Source: Streptomyces sp. NBC_01478 (GTDB lineage Bacteria; Actinomycetota; Actinomycetes; Streptomycetales; Streptomycetaceae). From it: a stretch of 64,000 nucleotides of DNA. The DNA lies in contig NZ_CP109444.1 of assembly GCF_036227225.1 (NCBI RefSeq), forward strand, positions 3,019,501-3,083,500. The letters run 5' to 3'. Under the pieces are notes generated by a model. It saw only the letters and a list, made by a program, of their open reading frames with translations, was not told the origin of the DNA and did no database searches. The position numbers and the translations under genes are program-made. Of this stretch, positions 22,304 to 30,941 are shown piece by piece (the stretch's first letter is position 1; the number at the start of each line of letters is the position of its first letter).

Positions 22304-23163
22304 GAGGCCGACGGGGAGGACGAGGGCGAGGCGGCGGTGGCGTCGTACGGGCCGATCCACTTCTCGTACAGCTTCTTGTACGTCCCGTCCGCCTTGGCGT
22401 CCTTGATCGCCTTGTTGACGGCGGCGAGGAGTTTCGTGTTCCCCTTCTTGACCGTGAAGCCGTACTGCTCACCGGTGTTGAGGTTGTCGACGACCTCGAC
22501 GGCGTCCGCGTTGGCCTTGGTCTTGAGCCAGCCCTGGACGACCGGGTAGTCGATGATGACGGCCTGGACCTGGCCGGTGCGCAGGCCGTTGAGGACGGCG
22601 TCGGAGGACTCGAAGGAGACGGGGTCGAAGCCCTTGCTCTTCGCGTAGTCCTCGCCGGTGGTCTGCGCCTGCGCGCCGAGCTTCTTGCCCTTGGTCTTCA
22701 CGTCGGCGAGGGAGGTGATCCCGCTCTTCTTGTCGACGAGGACGGCCTGGGTGGCGTCGAAGTAGGGGTCGGAGAAGTCGACGTTCTTCTTGCGCTCGGC
22801 GGTGATGGTCATGCCGGCGGCGGCCAGGTCGCACTCGTCGGCGTTGAGGAAGGCGCCGGTCTTGAAGTTCTCGAACGGGGTGTCCAGGATCTGCTGCTTC
22901 ACGCCGAGGTCCTTGGCGACCAGGTCGATGAGGGAGACGTCGAAGCCCTGCACCTTGCCGTCGATCTCGGACTGGAAGGGCGGGTAGGGCAGGTGGGTGC
23001 AGGTCGTGAGCCGGCCCGCCTTGACGAGTTCGACGCCACCGGCGGCGGTCTTCGATCCGCTGCCGCCGCTGTCGCTCGACGTGCAGCCGGCCACGAGGAC
23101 GAGTGCGGCCGTCGCGGTGGTGGCGGCCAGGGTGCGGGCCCGGCGGCCGAGGAGCGTGTTCAC
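22300..23163 (-). CDS. Amino-acid ABC transporter substrate-binding lipoprotein
   Basis: Extracytoplasmic family 3 solute-binding protein of 287 residues, first gene of the operon. Signal peptide with lipobox LVAGC, lipidated Cys27. The mature part shows the family 3 pattern: [40 protein letters not shown] and a C-terminal [20 protein letters not shown]. The GTG start has AGGAGG upstream, inside a GGAGGCCTCC palindrome. The ligand is an unidentified polar amino acid. Confidence 0.92.
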   Translation of the reverse strand: MNTLLGRRARTLAATTATAALVLVAGCTSSDSGGSGSKTAAGGVELVKAGRLTTCTHLPYPPFQSEIDGKVQGFDVSLIDLVAKDLGVKQQILDTPFENFKTGAFLNADECDLAAAGMTITAERKKNVDFSDPYFDATQAVLVDKKSGITSLADVKTKGKKLGAQAQTTGEDYAKSKGFDPVSFESSDAVLNGLRTGQVQAVIIDYPVVQGWLKTKANADAVEVVDNLNTGEQYGFTVKKGNTKLLAAVNKAIKDAKADGTYKKLYEKWIGPYDATAASPSSSPSAS

Positions 23164-23376
23164 GGAGGCCTCCTGTGACGGAACTGAGGCTTCCGATTAT
23201 TCGGAGGGGCGGGGCGGCCCGCTCGCGGTGAGGTGGCGGGCACGGGGCCGTACGGGCTAAGAAGTCGCCGGTCAGAGGGGACCCGGGGGCGCCGGTTACG
23301 CTCGATCCCATCGATCCCCCGGACACCTTCCGGTCCCCGGGATCCCATCGATCCCCGCGAGTGAAAGAGCACCGCC
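23164..23376. promoter_or_regulatory. Divergent promoter region with palindromes and direct repeat
   Basis: The 213-bp gap between the ABC operon (-) and the aminotransferase (+) holds GGAGGCCTCC at 23164-23173 over the ribosome site, TCCGA-TTAT-TCGGA at 23192-23205, and a direct repeat of GATCCCATCGATCCCC at 23304-23319 and 23341-23356 flanking GGAC-N8-GGTC-like sequence. A TACGCT at 23297-23302 could be a -10 for the plus-strand gene. Confidence 0.4.
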
Positions 23377-24477
23377 GTGACGCACCCCTTCCTCGACCTG
23401 GCCCCGCTGAGCGCCGCGCACTTCGCCGCGATCGAGGACCGGGTGGCCCGTTTGCTCGGTACCGAGCAGGATGTCGTGATCATGCAGGGCGAGGCGTTGC
23501 TGCCGCTGGAGGGCGCGATCCGTTCGACGGCGGGGCCGGGCACGGTCGCGCTGAACGTGATCACCGGCCCCTACGGGCAGACCTTCGGGAACTGGCTGCG
23601 GGACTGCGGCGCCGAGGTGATCGATCTGGCGGTCCCGTTCCACACGGCGGTGACCGCCGACCGGATCCGGGAAGCCTTCGCCGAGCGCCCGGAGATCGAC
23701 TTCGTCTCCCTCGTCCACGCGGAGGCGGCGACCGGCAACACCAACCCGGTCGCGGAGATCGGCGAGGTCGTGCGCTCCCACGGCGCGCTCTTCTACCTCG
23801 ACGCGGTCGCCTCCATCGGCGCGGAGCCGGTGCTGCCGGACGCGTGGGGTGTCGACCTGTGCGTGATCGGCGCGCAGAAGGCGATGGGCGGGCCTGCGGG
23901 TGTGTCGGCGGTGTCGGTGAGCGAGCGGGCGTGGTCGCGGATGACCTCGAACCCCGGTGCCCCGCGCCGCTCGTACCTCTCCCTCCTCGACTGGAAGGAC
24001 CGCTGGACCGACGCCGGCCGCAAGGCCCTGCCGCACGCACCGGCCCAGTTGGAGATGCTCGCCCTGGAGGCGTGCGTGGAGCGCATCGAGTCGGAGGGCC
24101 TGGACACGGTGATGCGCCGGCACGCTGTCGCGGCCGCGGCGACCCGGGCGGGAGCGGTGGCCCTGGGCGGCGGCCTGGAGCCGTACGTCCACGACGCGCC
24201 CGAGGCCGCCCCGGTCGCCACGACGCTCAGGACGCCGCCGGGTGTCGTCGCGTCGGAGCTGGTGGCGAGGGCCCTGGCGTCGGACCCCACCCTGCCGCTG
24301 GTGGCGGGAGGCGGCACCCTGTCGAAGGAGATGATCCGGGTCAACCACTACGGGGTCGACGCGACGGTGGGCGCGGTACAGAGCTCCTTGGCGGCACTGG
24401 GCGCGGCGCTGACCGAGCAGGGGGTGTCGGTGGACCTGGAAGGCGCGCGCGGAGCCGTTGAACGGGCCTGGCGGTAA
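23377..24477 (+). CDS. Class V aminotransferase-fold PLP-dependent enzyme
   Basis: Fold-type I PLP enzyme, 366 residues, of the alanine/serine-glyoxylate aminotransferase group. Seen are GPYGQTFGNW near residue 63, HAEAATGNTNPV near 110, YLDAVASIGAEPV with the PLP aspartate, and IGAQKAMGGPAGVSAV near 165 with the probable PLP lysine. The GTG start gives an N-terminus of family length. Transcribed alone; the substrate is unknown. Confidence 0.85.
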   Translation: MTHPFLDLAPLSAAHFAAIEDRVARLLGTEQDVVIMQGEALLPLEGAIRSTAGPGTVALNVITGPYGQTFGNWLRDCGAEVIDLAVPFHTAVTADRIREAFAERPEIDFVSLVHAEAATGNTNPVAEIGEVVRSHGALFYLDAVASIGAEPVLPDAWGVDLCVIGAQKAMGGPAGVSAVSVSERAWSRMTSNPGAPRRSYLSLLDWKDRWTDAGRKALPHAPAQLEMLALEACVERIESEGLDTVMRRHAVAAAATRAGAVALGGGLEPYVHDAPEAAPVATTLRTPPGVVASELVARALASDPTLPLVAGGGTLSKEMIRVNHYGVDATVGAVQSSLAALGAALTEQGVSVDLEGARGAVERAWR

Positions 24478-24503
24478 GCCGGCGCGAGGCTGGGCCGGCT
24501 CCC

Positions 24504-24509
24504 TAGGCT
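24504..24509 (+). promoter_or_regulatory. -10 element TAGGCT for a leaderless transcript
   Basis: TAGGCT ends 6 bp before the ATG of the DinB-type gene, the spacing seen when transcription starts at the A of the start codon. No ribosome site precedes the ATG, which agrees with a leaderless mRNA. Confidence 0.55.
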
Positions 24510-24515
24510 GGCCGC

Positions 24516-25028
24516 ATGACTGCGACTCTCCCCGACGGCCGCCCCGTCCCCCTGATGACCGGTGCCGAGCGACCCATGCTCGAAAGCTGGCTCGCCTTCC
24601 ACCGTGCCACGCTGGAGATGAAGTGCGCCGGCCTCGATGACACACAGGTGCGGCGCGCGGCGGCCGAGCCCTCCTCGCTGACGCTGCTCGGCCTGGTCCA
24701 GCATCTCGCCGAGGTCGAACGGAACTGGTTCCAGCGGGTGTTCGGGCTCGACGTACCGCCGGTGCACGACGCCGAGAACGGATACGCCCTCGACCCCGGG
24801 CGCGGGATCGAAGAGGCGCTCGCCGTGTGGCGCGAGGAGATCGCGCGCGGGCAGGAGCACTGCGCCGGGCTTGCGCCGGACAGTCTCGGGCGGATCCCCG
24901 ACGGGCCGATGGCCGGGGTCGAGGTGAGCCTGCGGTGGGTGCTTATCCATATGGTCGAGGAGTATGCGCGGCACAACGGTCACGCCGATATTCTGCGAGA
25001 AAGCATCGACGGGCTGACCGGGGCCTAA
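24516..25028 (+). CDS. DinB/DUF664 family protein
   Basis: Four-helix DinB-like protein of 170 residues, probably a metal- and thiol-dependent enzyme of the DUF664 branch. The metal-site histidines are placed as in the family: [13 protein letters not shown] near residue 60 and [18 protein letters not shown] near 145. Start at ATG 24516 with a leaderless-type -10 element. It precedes the ectoine operon, from which it is separated by an AT-rich gap. The reaction is unknown. Confidence 0.88.
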   Translation: MTATLPDGRPVPLMTGAERPMLESWLAFHRATLEMKCAGLDDTQVRRAAAEPSSLTLLGLVQHLAEVERNWFQRVFGLDVPPVHDAENGYALDPGRGIEEALAVWREEIARGQEHCAGLAPDSLGRIPDGPMAGVEVSLRWVLIHMVEEYARHNGHADILRESIDGLTGA

Positions 25029-25271
25029 TTCGGATGTAATTCCAGAATTCTTCTGCCCGATTTTCGCGCACCTAAACGCAAACAATTCGCGTAGATATCG
25101 TGAGGGTTACACGCTTGTGACCCGTTACACAGGCCACCCGATTTGCGCCTTATATGCAGATCAAACCGGCACATATCTCACGCACATGCACGCGTGATAA
25201 CACAGCACCGCCTCAGACGTAACCCCATCCCTCCATGCAATTTAGAATTTCCCTCGGTAAATTCAATTCGC
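25029..25271. promoter_or_regulatory. AT-rich regulatory region upstream of ectA
   Basis: A 243-bp gene-free stretch clearly richer in A/T than its surroundings. It contains two GTTACAC words at 25106 and 25124 (18 bp apart), TAGAAT at 25243-25248 as a possible -10, and a GAATTT-8 nt-AAATTC inverted repeat at 25245-25264 that ends 7 bp before the ectA ATG. It probably holds the osmotically controlled ect promoter. Confidence 0.55.
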
Positions 25272-25802
25272 ATGACTGCCACCCAAGCCGACCCGCATAC
25301 GGACCTGCACGCGAGCCTGTTCATCGACCGCCCCACGGTGGCCGACGGTGCCGCGCTCTGGCGTATTGCCAAGGACTCGAACGCCCTCGACCTGAACTCG
25401 TCGTACAGCTATCTGCTGTGGTGCCGGGACTTCGCCGGTACGTCCGCCGTCGTACGGGACGAGCGCGGGGAGCCGGTCGGCTTCGTCACCGGGTACGTGC
25501 CGCCGGACCGGCCGGGCACCCTGCTCGTGTGGCAGGTGGCCGTCGACGCCGCGCAGCGCGGTCGCGGGCTGGCCGCCCGACTGCTCGACGGACTCACCGA
25601 GCGGGTCGCCGCCGAGTACGGACTGACCGGCATCGAGACCACGATCACGCCCGGCAACACCGCCTCCGAGCGCCTCTTCACGTCGTACGCCGAACGGCAC
25701 GGCGCCACCGTCGAGCGCACGGTCCTGTTCGAGGCCGGTGACTTCCCGGACGGACCGCACGATCCCGAAGTGCTGTACCAGATCGGCCCGTTGAGTCCCT
25801 GA
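25272..25802 (+). CDS. ectA: L-2,4-diaminobutyrate acetyltransferase EctA
   Basis: Acetylates diaminobutyrate with acetyl-CoA in ectoine synthesis. The GNAT-fold protein of 176 residues has LDLNSSYSYLLWCRDFA near residue 40, typical of EctA, and the CoA-binding segment VAVDAAQRGRGLAARLLD. The ATG at 25272 starts MTATQADPH; the frame stays open further upstream, but that part lies in the AT-rich regulatory region. No strong ribosome site is visible, so the start is moderately certain. First gene of ectABCD. Confidence 0.94.
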   Translation: MTATQADPHTDLHASLFIDRPTVADGAALWRIAKDSNALDLNSSYSYLLWCRDFAGTSAVVRDERGEPVGFVTGYVPPDRPGTLLVWQVAVDAAQRGRGLAARLLDGLTERVAAEYGLTGIETTITPGNTASERLFTSYAERHGATVERTVLFEAGDFPDGPHDPEVLYQIGPLSP

Positions 25803-25849
25803 GACCCCGGCTTCCGAGACCCCCCACACCCCTTTGAGGAGCGATTCGC

Positions 25850-27121
25850 GTGACCATCACCCAGCCCGATCTCAGCGTCTTCGAGACCCTGGAGTCCGAG
25901 GTCCGCAGCTACTGCCGCGGCTGGCCCACCGTCTTCGACCGGGCCCAGGGCAGCCGTATGTACGACGAGGACGGCCACGCCTACCTCGACTTCTTCGCGG
26001 GCGCCGGCTCACTCAACTACGGGCACAACAACCCTGTCCTGAAACGGGCGTTGCTCGACTACCTGGAGCGCGACGGCGTCACCCACGGGCTCGACATGTC
26101 GACCAGTGCCAAGCGCGCGTTCCTGCAGACCTTCCAGGATCTGGTGCTGCGCCCGCGCGACCTGCCGTACAAGGTGATGTTCCCGGGCCCGACCGGCACC
26201 AACGCCGTCGAGTCCGCGCTGAAGCTGGCGCGGAAGGTGAAGGGCCGCGAGGCGATCGTGTCGTTCACCAACGCCTTCCACGGCATGTCGCTCGGCTCGC
26301 TGGCCGTGACCGGCAACGCCTTCAAGCGGGCCGGCGCCGGCATCCCGCTGGTGCACGGCACGCCGATGCCGTTCGACAACTACTTCGACGGCAAGGTCCC
26401 CGACTTCCTGTGGTTCGAGCGGCTGCTGGAGGACCAGGGCTCCGGCCTCAACAAGCCCGCCGCCGTGATCGTCGAGACCGTGCAGGGCGAGGGCGGCATC
26501 AACGCCGCCCGGCCCGAATGGCTGCGCGCGCTCGCCGAGTTGTGCGAGCGCCAGGACATGCTGCTGATCGTCGACGACATCCAGATGGGCTGCGGACGCA
26601 CCGGCGCGTTCTTCTCCTTCGAGGAGGCGGGGATCGTGCCCGACATCGTCACCGTGTCCAAGTCCATCAGCGGCTACGGCCTTCCCATGTCGCTGTGCCT
26701 GTTCAAGCCCGAGCTGGACATCTGGGAGCCGGGCGAGCACAACGGCACGTTCCGCGGCAACAACCCGGCGTTCGTCACCGCCACCGCCGCCCTGGAGACG
26801 TACTGGGCGGACGGCTCCGCGATGGAGAAGCAGACCCGGACCCGCGGCGAACAGGTCGAGCAGGGGCTGATCTCCATCACCGAGGAGAACCTCGCCGACA
26901 TCAAGGAGTACCGGGGCCGCGGGCTGGTCTGGGGCATCGAGTTCAAGGACCCCGAGCGCGCCGGACGGATCTGCGCCCGGGCCTTCGAACTCGGCCTGCT
27001 CGTCGAGACGTCGGGCCCGCAGGGCGAGGTCGTCAAGCTGCTGCCCGCACTGACCATCACCCCCGAGGAACTGGACGAGGGCCTGAGCATCCTCGCCCGC
27101 GCCGTACGCGAAACCGTCTGA
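25850..27121 (+). CDS. ectB: Diaminobutyrate--2-oxoglutarate transaminase EctB
   Basis: PLP enzyme converting aspartate semialdehyde and glutamate to L-2,4-diaminobutyrate, the entry step to ectoine. 423 residues, with the class III aminotransferase motifs FPGPTGTNAVESALKLA near 105, the DDIQMGCGRTG stretch near 240 and the PLP lysine in TVSKSISGYGLP near 270. GTG start with GAGGAG 8 bp upstream. It follows ectA by 47 bp in one operon. Confidence 0.96.
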   Translation: MTITQPDLSVFETLESEVRSYCRGWPTVFDRAQGSRMYDEDGHAYLDFFAGAGSLNYGHNNPVLKRALLDYLERDGVTHGLDMSTSAKRAFLQTFQDLVLRPRDLPYKVMFPGPTGTNAVESALKLARKVKGREAIVSFTNAFHGMSLGSLAVTGNAFKRAGAGIPLVHGTPMPFDNYFDGKVPDFLWFERLLEDQGSGLNKPAAVIVETVQGEGGINAARPEWLRALAELCERQDMLLIVDDIQMGCGRTGAFFSFEEAGIVPDIVTVSKSISGYGLPMSLCLFKPELDIWEPGEHNGTFRGNNPAFVTATAALETYWADGSAMEKQTRTRGEQVEQGLISITEENLADIKEYRGRGLVWGIEFKDPERAGRICARAFELGLLVETSGPQGEVVKLLPALTITPEELDEGLSILARAVRETV

Positions 27122-27175
27122 ACAGCCTGACCAGACCGATCATCTGACACCACGTCAAGGAGGCGTCAAAGCACC

Positions 27176-27586
27176 GTGATTGTCCGTTCGTTCAAGGAAC
27201 TCGAAGGCACCGACCGGCACATCAAGGCCGCGTCCGGCACCTGGGAGAGCAAGCGCATCGTCCTCGCCAAGGAGCGGGTCGGCTTCTCGGTCCACGAGAC
27301 CGTCCTGTACGCGGGTACGAAGACGTCCATGTGGTACGCCAACCACGTCGAGGCCGTCGTATGCGTCGAGGGCGAGGCCCTGTTGACCGACAACGAGACC
27401 GGGCGGACGTACACGATCACGCCCGGGACCATGTACCTCCTCGACGGACACGAGCGGCACACGATGCGGATCAAGGAGGACTTCCGCTGCATCTGTGTCT
27501 TCAACCCGCCCGTCACCGGACGGGAGGACCACGACGAGAACGGCGTCTACCCGCTGCTGACCGAGCCCGAGCCCGAGGAGGTGTGA
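27176..27586 (+). CDS. ectC: L-ectoine synthase EctC
   Basis: Cupin-type cyclase that closes N-gamma-acetyldiaminobutyrate to ectoine. 136 residues, family length, beginning [16 protein letters not shown] as in known EctC proteins. Metal and substrate residues fall in [15 protein letters not shown] and [16 protein letters not shown] start with AAGGAGG about 12 bp upstream. The C-terminus is Glu/Pro-rich. Confidence 0.97.
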   Translation: MIVRSFKELEGTDRHIKAASGTWESKRIVLAKERVGFSVHETVLYAGTKTSMWYANHVEAVVCVEGEALLTDNETGRTYTITPGTMYLLDGHERHTMRIKEDFRCICVFNPPVTGREDHDENGVYPLLTEPEPEEV

Positions 27587-27591
27587 CGAGC

Positions 27592-28488
27592 ATGACCACC
27601 GTCACGAGCGTCACCGACCTGTACCCCAGCCGCGGCACCACCGAGGTGTCCGTCCCGCGCAAGGACCCCGTCGTCTGGGGCTCCCCCGACACCCCCGGCC
27701 CGATCCCGACCGCCGACCTCCAGGCCTTCGAGCGCGACGGCTTCCTGTCCATGCAGGACCTCCTCCCCGACGACGAAGTCGGCGTCTACCGCCGGGAGTT
27801 GGAGCGTCTCGTCGTCGACCCCACGATCCGGGCCGACGAGCGGTCGATCGTCGAGCCGAAGTCCAAGGAGATCCGGTCCGTCTTCGAAGTGCACCGGATC
27901 AGCGAAGTGTTCGCACGGCTCGTGCGGGACGAGCGGGTCGTCGGGCGGGCGCGGCAGATCCTCGGCTCGGACGTGTACGTCCACCAGTCCCGGATCAACG
28001 TGAAGCCCGGTTTCGGCGCGAGCGGCTTCTACTGGCACTCGGACTTCGAGACCTGGCACGCCGAGGACGGTCTGCCGAACATGCGCACCGTGTCCGTGTC
28101 GATCGCGCTCACCGAGAACCACGACACCAACGGCGGGCTCATGATCATGCCGGGCTCGCACCGCACGTTCCTCGGCTGCGCGGGCGCGACCCCCGAGGAC
28201 AACTACCGCCAGTCGCTCCAGATGCAGGACGCGGGCACCCCGTCCGACGAGGCGCTGACCGACATGGCCTCCGCGTACGGCATCAAGTTGTTCACGGGCA
28301 GGGCCGGTTCGGCGACCTGGTTCGACTGCAACTGCATGCACGGCTCCGGCGACAACATCACGCCGTTCCCGCGCAGCAACGTCTTCATCGTGTTCAACAG
28401 CGTGGAGAACGAGGCGGTCGAGCCGTTCGCCGCACCGGTGCGCCGGCCGGAGTTCATCGGGGCACGGGACTTCACTCCGGTGAGGTGA
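27592..28488 (+). CDS. ectD: Ectoine 5-hydroxylase EctD
   Basis: Fe(II)/2-oxoglutarate dioxygenase converting ectoine to 5-hydroxyectoine. 298 residues. Iron ligands are visible as the HSD of GFYWHSDFETWH near residue 145 and the distal His of NCMHGSGDN near 248. The EctD signature region around that HSD motif is intact. It starts 5 bp after the ectC stop, so both compatible solutes are probably made from a single transcript. It is convergent with the next gene, 22 bp away. Confidence 0.96.
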   Translation: MTTVTSVTDLYPSRGTTEVSVPRKDPVVWGSPDTPGPIPTADLQAFERDGFLSMQDLLPDDEVGVYRRELERLVVDPTIRADERSIVEPKSKEIRSVFEVHRISEVFARLVRDERVVGRARQILGSDVYVHQSRINVKPGFGASGFYWHSDFETWHAEDGLPNMRTVSVSIALTENHDTNGGLMIMPGSHRTFLGCAGATPEDNYRQSLQMQDAGTPSDEALTDMASAYGIKLFTGRAGSATWFDCNCMHGSGDNITPFPRSNVFIVFNSVENEAVEPFAAPVRRPEFIGARDFTPVR

Positions 28489-28510
28489 GCCGCGGCCGTC
28501 CTTTTCGGCG

Positions 28511-29560
28511 TCAGCCTCCCAGGACGTCCAGCAGCCTGTCGACGTCCTGCGGGGTGTTGTAGAGGTGGAAGGCGGCGCGCAGGTTCCCGGCGCGGTCGGA
28601 GACTTCGACTCCGGCCGCGCTCAACTCCCGCTGCCTCCGCCCGAGTCCGGGCACCGACACGATCGGTGACCCCGGGGCCGCGACGGGCTCGTGCCCGAGG
28701 GTGTCGAGGCCCGCGCGGAAGCGGTCGGCCAGGTCGAGGTCGTGGGTGCGTACGGCGTCCACGCCCAACTCCTCCAGCAGCGCGAGGGAGTGGCGGGCAC
28801 CGGCGTAGGAGAAGAGGGCCGGGCTCTCGTCGAACCGGCGGGCGGAGTGGGCGAGTTCGGCGACCGGGCCGTAGCAACTGTCCCAGGGCGCCTCGCCCGC
28901 GACCCAGCCGGCGAAGATCGGGTTGAGGCCGCCGAGGTCCTCCGGGGTGACCAGGAAGGCGACCCCGCGCGGGCAGAAGAGCCACTTGAAGCCGACGGCG
29001 GCGACATAGTCGTAGGCGTCCGCGTCGAGGTCGAACCAGCCGACCGCCTGCGACGCGTCGATGTACGTACGCGCCCCGTGTTCGCGTGCCGCCGCCCGGA
29101 GCGCGGGCAGGTCGGCGATGCGGCCGTCGGCGGACTGGGCGGCGCTGACCGCGACGAGTGCGGTGCCGGGGTGGACCGACTCGGCGATCCGCTCCAGTGG
29201 GACGCTGCGCACCTTGAGGTCGGCGCGCATGTGGAAGGGGTTCACGACGGAGCTGAAGTCGGCCTCGGCGGTGAGGACTTCGGCGCCGGGCGGCAGCGCG
29301 GAGGCGATCAGTCCGCTGTAGACCGCGACCGAGGCCCCGGCCGCCACCCGGCCCGCCGGAACGCGAGTCAGGCGGGCGAAGGCGGCGCGGGAGGCCTCGA
29401 CGTCGTCGAACATGTCGGTCGGTGTGCCGACCGCGGCGGCCTCGACGGCGGTGTGCATCGCGGTGACGGTGCGGGTCGGGAGGAGGCCGGTGCTCGCGGT
29501 GTTGAGGTAGGTGTTCTTCGGGGCGAACTCGGCGCGGACGAGGCTCTCGAAGGTCTCCAT
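28511..29560 (-). CDS. Class V aminotransferase-fold protein
   Basis: PLP-dependent protein of 349 residues with the NifS-like fold. Seen are YLNTASTGLLPTRTV near residue 17, an AAQSADGRIADL segment, YIDASQAVGWFDLD with the PLP aspartate, and VAAVGFKWLFCPRGVAF holding the PLP lysine near 210. ATG 29560 (METFES) is preferred because the family begins near here; an ATG at 29596 would add 12 unconserved residues. It could be a desulfurase, hydrolase or epimerase-like member; the substrate is unknown. Confidence 0.82.
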   Translation of the reverse strand: METFESLVRAEFAPKNTYLNTASTGLLPTRTVTAMHTAVEAAAVGTPTDMFDDVEASRAAFARLTRVPAGRVAAGASVAVYSGLIASALPPGAEVLTAEADFSSVVNPFHMRADLKVRSVPLERIAESVHPGTALVAVSAAQSADGRIADLPALRAAAREHGARTYIDASQAVGWFDLDADAYDYVAAVGFKWLFCPRGVAFLVTPEDLGGLNPIFAGWVAGEAPWDSCYGPVAELAHSARRFDESPALFSYAGARHSLALLEELGVDAVRTHDLDLADRFRAGLDTLGHEPVAAPGSPIVSVPGLGRRQRELSAAGVEVSDRAGNLRAAFHLYNTPQDVDRLLDVLGG

Positions 29561-29656
29561 GGCACCACTCTGCGGTGCCGTTCGGGCCTCGTCCATTGCG
29601 CGTTTTTGCGTGAATCCTCTAAGGAACGCTTATGCGTCCGCCCTGACCTGCGGCTT

Positions 29657-30370
29657 TCAGGCCTGCGGTACCGCGCAGCCGTCGGGACCGCAGGCCTCCG
29701 CGTCAGCGTTGTCGATCAGCTTCAGCGGGGAGTGCTCGCCCCACGCCTGGGTCAACGCCTGGGCGAAGACCTCGGTGGGCTGGGCGCCGGAGACGCCGTA
29801 CTTGCGGTCGAGGACGAAGAAGGGGACGCCGTTCGCGCCCAGTTCGGCGGCCTCGCGCTCGTCGGCGCGGACGTCGTCGGCGTACGCGGTCGGGTCGGCC
29901 AGCACCTTGCGGGCCTCCTCGGCGTCCAGGCCGACGCCGACGGCGAGCTCGACGAGCCGCTCGTCGCTGTCGAACACGGACCGCTCCTCGGCGAAGTTCG
30001 CCTTGTACAGCGCCTGGATCAGCTCGTCCTGGCGGCCCTGCGCCTTGGCGAAGTGAAGGAGGCGGTGCATGTCGAAGGTGTTGCCGTGGTCACGGTCGCG
30101 GGTGCGGTAGTCGAGCCCCTCGGCGGCGGCCTGCGCGCCCAGGTTGTCCTCACCGGCCTGCGCCTGCGCCTCGCTCATGCCGTACTTCTTGGTGAGCATC
30201 TTCAGCACGGGCTGGGTGTCGCCCTTGGCGCGGCCCGGGTCGAGTTCGAAGGACCGGTGGACGACCTCGACGCCGTCGCGGTGCGGAAAGGCGTCGAGGG
30301 CCTTCTCGAAACGGGCCTTTCCGACATAGCACCAGGGGCACGCTATATCGGACCAAATTTCGACGCGCAT
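29657..30370 (-). CDS. DsbA-family oxidoreductase (FrnE-like)
   Basis: Thioredoxin-fold protein of 237 residues without a signal peptide, so cytosolic. Active site CPWC at residues 11-14 in SDIACPWCYVGK, followed by the helical insert and the cis-proline segment NGVPFFVLDRKYGVSGAQ, both typical of FrnE/2-hydroxychromene isomerase-like DsbA relatives. A C-terminal CGPDGC motif adds two more cysteines. ATG start at 30370; the first codons include the rare ATA. Confidence 0.9.
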   Translation of the reverse strand: MRVEIWSDIACPWCYVGKARFEKALDAFPHRDGVEVVHRSFELDPGRAKGDTQPVLKMLTKKYGMSEAQAQAGEDNLGAQAAAEGLDYRTRDRDHGNTFDMHRLLHFAKAQGRQDELIQALYKANFAEERSVFDSDERLVELAVGVGLDAEEARKVLADPTAYADDVRADEREAAELGANGVPFFVLDRKYGVSGAQPTEVFAQALTQAWGEHSPLKLIDNADAEACGPDGCAVPQA

Positions 30371-30449
30371 CTTCTTCGGCTCTTTCCGGGACGTGTGCGG
30401 TTGACGGAGAGTCCCTCCGTTTCCCCCGTGAACGTCCCGCCGCCCCGCT

Positions 30450-30941
30450 TCATTCCCCGGCGACGGCCAGCCGCATCCCCAGATGATGATCACCGTCGGC
30501 CGGATCGGCGACCCAGCCCTGACGGACGTAGAAGGCCTGCGCCCGTTCGTTGTCGACATGCACATCGAGTACGGCGGTCCGCCGGGCGTCGGCCCACCAC
30601 TGCTCGACGCAGGCCGCGTGCAGGGCCGTACCGAGGCCGGCGCGCCAGCGGTCGGGGTCGACGTGGAACTGGAACAGCGTGACCGTGTCCGCCGGGTCGC
30701 CCTCCGCGGTGCGGAAGGAGGCGACGGCGACGACACGGCCGTCCTCGACCGCGCACAGCACATGGGCGTCGGGGCGTTCGATGGAGCCCAGCCAGGCGGC
30801 GCGCCAGTCGAAGTCGGACGGCGGGAGGCCGTCGGGGTAATAGGTCGACCGGGCGCGGAAGTGCAGGTCGGCGATGGCCTCGGCCTCGGCCGGCAGGGCC
30901 GTGCGGATCATCAGGGTGTCGGTGGCGCGATCACTCGTCAT
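30450..30941 (-). CDS. GNAT-family N-acetyltransferase
   Basis: Acetyl-CoA-dependent acetyltransferase of 163 residues. The CoA-binding loop is VDPDRWRAGLGTALH near residue 100, and the C-terminal NERAQAFYVRQGWV is standard for GNATs. The ATG at 30941 overlaps the stop of the GlxA-type regulator (ATGA), so the two are co-translated and the regulator probably controls it. The acceptor is unknown. Confidence 0.88.
   Translation of the reverse strand: MTSDRATDTLMIRTALPAEAEAIADLHFRARSTYYPDGLPPSDFDWRAAWLGSIERPDAHVLCAVEDGRVVAVASFRTAEGDPADTVTLFQFHVDPDRWRAGLGTALHAACVEQWWADARRTAVLDVHVDNERAQAFYVRQGWVADPADGDHHLGMRLAVAGE

Noticed and set aside
29561..29596. Upstream ATG of the class V aminotransferase gene at 29596
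   Set aside because: It adds 12 residues without family similarity and has no ribosome site; ATG 29560 fits the family start better.
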